Below are positions 6,863 to 9,573 of a stretch of 9,573 nucleotides of DNA, piece by piece. The stretch covers positions 1 to 9,573 of the forward strand of contig DAIRGS010000268.1 in assembly GCA_036794395.1 (NCBI GenBank), read 5' to 3'. The stretch comes from DASXMX01 sp036794395 (GTDB lineage Bacteria > Planctomycetota > Phycisphaerae > Tepidisphaerales > Tepidisphaeraceae). Under the pieces are notes generated by a model, which ran no database searches, was not told the origin of the DNA, and saw nothing but the letters and a program-made list of their open reading frames with translations. Made by a program: the position numbers and the translations under genes. Numbering within the stretch: position 1 is the stretch's first letter; each line of letters opens with the position of its first letter.

Positions 6863-7741
6863 TTACTTCCACATCATGCTCGGCGGCGCTTCATCCGACC
6901 GGAAAGACCGCGGAACCGCAATCAGCACATGCTCAACCGGCTCAACCTGCCCGTCGCTGAACAGAAACGAAGCGCCGATGCTGGTTGAGAGTGTGCTTGC
7001 CTGTTTTGAAGGGGCGATGATCAGAAAATCATCCATCGGAATCGCCGCCTCCAGGCGCATGTCGTACAGATGATCCGCGTGCCGGGGCTCGATCTGCGTT
7101 TGCTCGTTGTTCAATACGCTCACATTGTAAATCTGCCGTAATCCGCGGACGATCGGGCACGCTTTCACAACCGCTTCACCCACGCTGTGTGGCGAAACGA
7201 CAAAGCTGATGCCCATCAGGTTGTCGCATTTTTCAAACCGGCGGCCCCAATCCACCCCATGATCGTCGATGCCGAAAATGTTCTGCTCGGCAATCCCCGT
7301 GCGGAGCGGTATCTCCATATACCCCTCGTTGCCGGGCTCGCTGCGCAGCCGCGTTTGCCGCGCCTCGGGGTGCTTGGCCAGCAGCCCCTTGAAGTAAGGC
7401 CAATCGCGATCGTGGCCCAGACCAAACCGAATTCCATTTTTCAGCAGCAAGTCGTGGGCCCCAATGTCGACTTGATCTTCGTCGACCCGCTTCCAGAACT
7501 CGTCGTTTCCACTGACCGCGCCGGCCGGAACCGTCAGGTCATATACATCCAGCAGGATCACTATCTGCGGCACCCGGCGGGGTGCTGCCCGATCCGGCGG
7601 GGGTGTTGGAGCGATTGATCCGCCCGAATGGAGCGACAGCGATGAATGCCCGCCACCCGTTCCTGACCCTTGATCTTCTGATTGCGCAGCGCAACCGCCC
7701 GCCCAAATCAGTCCAACGCATGCCAACACCAAAAGACGCAT
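6863..7741 (-). CDS. Lipoprotein of unknown function
   Basis: I do not recognise the family. The protein (292 aa from the chosen start) opens with a short positive end and a hydrophobic core, then AGGC, a lipobox-like site with Cys17, so it is probably a membrane-anchored lipoprotein. A low-complexity linker rich in Gly, Ser and Pro follows (about 20-55). A mixed alpha/beta body begins near QIVILLDVYDLTVP and includes the stretch LLLKNGIRFGLG. Strand-rich segments run to the C-terminus, with LIIAPSKQ and VLIAVPRSF near the end. I see no catalytic motif. An in-frame GTG two codons upstream exists, but GAGGAG (7752-7747) is five bases from the ATG and only overlaps or abuts the GTG, so the ATG is preferred. 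It sits 18 bases after the aminotransferase gene and 16 before the oxidoreductase gene. Confidence 0.85.
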   Translation of the reverse strand: MRLLVLACVGLIWAGGCAAQSEDQGSGTGGGHSSLSLHSGGSIAPTPPPDRAAPRRVPQIVILLDVYDLTVPAGAVSGNDEFWKRVDEDQVDIGAHDLLLKNGIRFGLGHDRDWPYFKGLLAKHPEARQTRLRSEPGNEGYMEIPLRTGIAEQNIFGIDDHGVDWGRRFEKCDNLMGISFVVSPHSVGEAVVKACPIVRGLRQIYNVSVLNNEQTQIEPRHADHLYDMRLEAAIPMDDFLIIAPSKQASTLSTSIGASFLFSDGQVEPVEHVLIAVPRSFRSDEAPPSMMWK

Positions 7742-7759
7742 GCACACTCCTCAACGTCA

Positions 7760-8977
7760 CTATACCGCCGCGATCGCCTTTACCACCAGATCGAGCCCCT
7801 GGTCCCACAGCTTCCGATCGATATTGATCGGCGGGGCGAGCCGGATGATGCGTTTGGCCGTCAGGTTCAGAATCACGCCATGTTCCAGCCCGCGCTCAAC
7901 CATCCGCTCGGGGCCCTCTTTCAGCTCGATGCCGATAAAAAGCCCGCGCCCGCGGACGCCCGCCACTTTTTGGCGGATTGATGATTCGTTTTTCAATCGC
8001 GCAATCGCATGCTCACCCATCTGTGCCGCATGATCGACGAGCTTTTCCCGTTCGATCACGTCGAATATTGTCCGGGAAACGGCCATGCAAATCGGGTTCC
8101 CCCCCAGCGTACACCCGTGCTTGCCTGGCACCAGAAGCCTGGCAATCTCGGGCTTGGCATACATTACGCCGACCGGCAACCCGCCGCCCACTGCCTTGCC
8201 CAGGGTCATGATGTCGGGCTCAACGACCTTCCCCGCCCCCCCTGATCCATCCCTGAAATGCTGATGTCCGAACCACCGCCCCGTCCGCCCGCAGCCGGTC
8301 CACACTTCGTCGAAAATCAGCGTCAGACCGTTCTGGTCGCACAATTCCCGAACCTTGGCCGCGTAGCCTTCGGGATAGAGATTGATGCCGCCCTCACCCT
8401 GGATGGGCTCCATCAAAATCCCCGCCGTCTCGTCATCAACCGCTTTTTCCAACGCCTCGAAATTCCCCGCCTCCACCTGCACGAATCCGGGGACCGTCGG
8501 CTCGAATCCAACCCGAATGGCCGGGTTCCCCGTCGCGGCGATCATCGCCAGCGATCGGCCATGAAAGCTGTTGGCCAGCGAAATGATCTTCCATCGCCCC
8601 GGCTTCGTCTGATTTCCACGCAGTCGGGCCAGCTTCACCGCCGCCTCGTTGGCCTCCAATCCGCTGTGACAAAAGAATGCCTGACCGGCGAACGCGGTCT
8701 TATTCAACCGCTCGGCGAACTCAATCTGCGGCTCGGTGTAAAACGTGTTGCCCACGTGCCAAAGTTTCCTGGCCTGCTCGGTTGCCGCATCGATCAGTGC
8801 CGGATGGCAATGCCCAAGCACGCACCCCCCAAACCCCGCAAACAAGTCCAGATACTTCTTCCCCTCCGTATCCCAAACCCAAGCCCCTTCCCCGCGTTCC
8901 ATGACCACCGGCAAGCGCGCATAATTCCCAATCAACACCCGCTTCCCCGTCTCCAAAATCGCCTGCGTCTCGCCCAT
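7760..8977 (-). CDS. argD: Class III PLP aminotransferase, acetylornithine aminotransferase-like
   Basis: This cytosolic fold-type I transaminase (405 aa; residues numbered from the upstream GTG) has HSGLEANEAAVKLAR (105-119), FHGRS (139-143), EPIQGEGG (191-198), FDEVWTGCGRTG (223-234, with D224) and the PLP lysine K262 in MTLGKAVGGGLPVG (258-271). HGCTLGGNP (288-296) and RLAPP (380-384) match the ArgD group. ArgD converts N-acetylglutamate semialdehyde to acetylornithine. No arginine genes are adjacent, so other omega-amino acid substrates remain possible and the symbol is tentative. A glycine-rich insertion (244-251, about eight residues) precedes the lysine region. ATG at 8977 is chosen over GTG at 8980 because AAAGGA is four bases before it. 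It is probably the first gene of the operon. Confidence 0.9.
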   Translation of the reverse strand: MGETQAILETGKRVLIGNYARLPVVMERGEGAWVWDTEGKKYLDLFAGFGGCVLGHCHPALIDAATEQARKLWHVGNTFYTEPQIEFAERLNKTAFAGQAFFCHSGLEANEAAVKLARLRGNQTKPGRWKIISLANSFHGRSLAMIAATGNPAIRVGFEPTVPGFVQVEAGNFEALEKAVDDETAGILMEPIQGEGGINLYPEGYAAKVRELCDQNGLTLIFDEVWTGCGRTGRWFGHQHFRDGSGGAGKVVEPDIMTLGKAVGGGLPVGVMYAKPEIARLLVPGKHGCTLGGNPICMAVSRTIFDVIEREKLVDHAAQMGEHAIARLKNESSIRQKVAGVRGRGLFIGIELKEGPERMVERGLEHGVILNLTAKRIIRLAPPINIDRKLWDQGLDLVVKAIAAV

Positions 8978-9026
8978 CACGTCCTTTCGGCTCGAACCGT
9001 AAAGGTTACCATAATTCCTTAGTCCC

Positions 9027-9053
9027 GCGATAACCCCTCGCGCGTTTTATCGC
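9027..9053. promoter_or_regulatory. Dyad GCGATAA-N13-TTATCGC over the aminotransferase promoter
   Basis: GCGATAA (9027-9033) and TTATCGC (9047-9053) are exact inverted repeats, centres 20 bases apart. That spacing of about two helical turns fits a dimeric regulator. The right arm overlaps the proposed -10 element, so a bound protein should block transcription. A 13-base loop without a U-run argues against a terminator. Confidence 0.45.
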
Positions 9054-9076
9054 ATTCCGTTTGCCCAAACTGTCAA
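9046..9076 (-). promoter_or_regulatory. Probable promoter of the aminotransferase operon
   Basis: On the minus strand a perfect TTGACA (9076-9071) is followed after 19 bases by GATAAA (9051-9046), four of six matches to TATAAT. The spacer contains a separate dyad, GTTTG (9059-9063) with CAAAC (9066-9070). The distance to the chosen ATG is about 69 bases. The long spacer is less than ideal and would suit a regulated promoter. Confidence 0.4.
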
Positions 9077-9096
9077 AAAACTGCGCGCATGCCCTG

Positions 9097-9115
9097 CACG
9101 TATGGGATCTACGTG
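9097..9115. repeat. Small inverted repeat CACGTA-N7-TACGTG
   Basis: CACGTA (9097-9102) and TACGTG (9110-9115) are exact complements around TGGGATC. The site lies in the divergent region between the aminotransferase operon and the small plus-strand gene and may be an operator. Nothing else links it to a function. Confidence 0.3.
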
Positions 9116-9213
9116 GATTTATGGAGCGGGGATCGGAAAGGGCCAACCGAGCGATCGCTGATTATCCCATCTCGCGTGATGTGTGCTAAACCCAAGGTAT
9201 GTCGAGGACAACG

Positions 9214-9423
9214 ATGAATAACTTGGAACCTGACGGTCGAGAACCAACTGCCGTTGACGATGTGCGACGCGTGAGGGAGCGCATTGCCGCGGAGCACCGC
9301 GGCAACATCCGTGAGCATATGGCGGAAACGAACCGGATCTTTGAGGAACTTCGCGCGAAGCTCAATCTCAGGCCGGTCTCTCCACCCCAACCCGAGTCGC
9401 AAAGAAACGGAACGCGGGGCTAG
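9214..9423 (+). CDS. Small helical charged protein, antitoxin-like in style
   Basis: The product (69 aa) is very rich in Arg and Glu. A central predicted helix runs from DDVRRVRERIAAEHRGN to IFEELRAKL, followed by a Pro-rich tail. Short proteins of the form (D/E)xVRRxRE are common in cyanobacteria and planctomycetes, often beside toxin genes, but none is visible downstream here, so the toxin-antitoxin link is only a guess. The ATG at 9214 has GAGGA (9204-9208) five bases upstream. The in-frame ATG at 9199 has AAGG too close and would add only five residues. A longer frame on the other strand (9492-9109) covers it but looks like a shadow. The 150 bases after the stop show no gene or clear structure. 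Confidence 0.6.
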   Translation: MNNLEPDGREPTAVDDVRRVRERIAAEHRGNIREHMAETNRIFEELRAKLNLRPVSPPQPESQRNGTRG

Positions 9424-9573
9424 ATATTGCCTGACTTGTCGACGCAAAGGTGCCATAGCCAATCGCCCTCCCCCGCACCGGCAAGCCCACATATTTCCCG
9501 GTCAAACTGAGTCTTATTGAGGTTCATCCGGCTTATGCGTAGGTAGTCGGCGTCGAGCCCAATGCAAGGCAAT

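Noticed and set aside
8258..9022. 254-residue plus-strand open frame
   Set aside because: It is antisense to the aminotransferase gene, which has all its PLP motifs, and shows no domain of its own.
9151..9158. GCGATCGC, the cyanobacterial HIP1 palindrome
   Set aside because: One copy among 9.5 kb is not the dense occurrence that would indicate a cyanobacterium.
9109..9492. 127-residue minus-strand frame over the small helical gene
   Set aside because: It lacks a convincing ribosome site and domain, whereas the plus-strand frame has a good Shine-Dalgarno and a coherent amphipathic helix.

Overview
This window reads as an ordinary piece of a moderately GC-rich bacterial chromosome. My best guess is a planctomycete, perhaps Phycisphaerae-like. 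The grounds are a Fur-type regulator that has lost most metal ligands, an AraC regulator with an unusual long sensory half, a lipoprotein of no known family, and intergenic repeats built on CACGAAG and GCCTACT. This is recognition, not a database result, so the taxonomy is tentative. I see no phage, transposase, CRISPR array, rRNA or tRNA.

Left part (1-2498, plus strand): a stretch full of inverted repeats (about 12-242) leads into a Fur-family regulator (283-798). A 524-base gap follows. It holds a possible 28-residue membrane peptide on the minus strand (812-898) and a cluster of GTTGC/GCAAC sites. The gap leads to a three-part AraC-family regulator (1323-2498).

Middle: the AraC gene and a large membrane metallopeptidase of the M48 type (2639-4873, minus) converge on a 111-base near-perfect palindrome (2519-2629). 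Upstream of the peptidase gene, in order, are a REP-like hairpin (4969-5015), a glyoxalase-II-like metallo-beta-lactamase-fold hydrolase (5058-5720, minus), and a heptamer tandem array (5794-5841). The array supplies the stop codon of the next gene and probably one arm of its terminator.

Right part (5824-8977, minus strand): a compact likely operon of class III aminotransferase (argD-like), then a lipoprotein of unknown function, then a Gfo/Idh/MocA oxidoreductase. Gaps are 18 and 16 bases, and each gene has a Shine-Dalgarno sequence. Its probable promoter (TTGACA at 9076-9071) is overlaid by two dyads that could be operators. A small helical, charged protein (9214-9423, plus) is transcribed divergently, and the last 150 bases hold nothing I can name.

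How the genes work together: the argD-like, lipoprotein and oxidoreductase genes look co-transcribed but do not form a pathway I recognise. The two regulators have no obvious target here other than possibly their own leaders. The most interesting material is non-coding: the array that acts as stop codon and terminator arm, the convergent palindrome, the hairpin cluster before fur and the dyads over the argD promoter.
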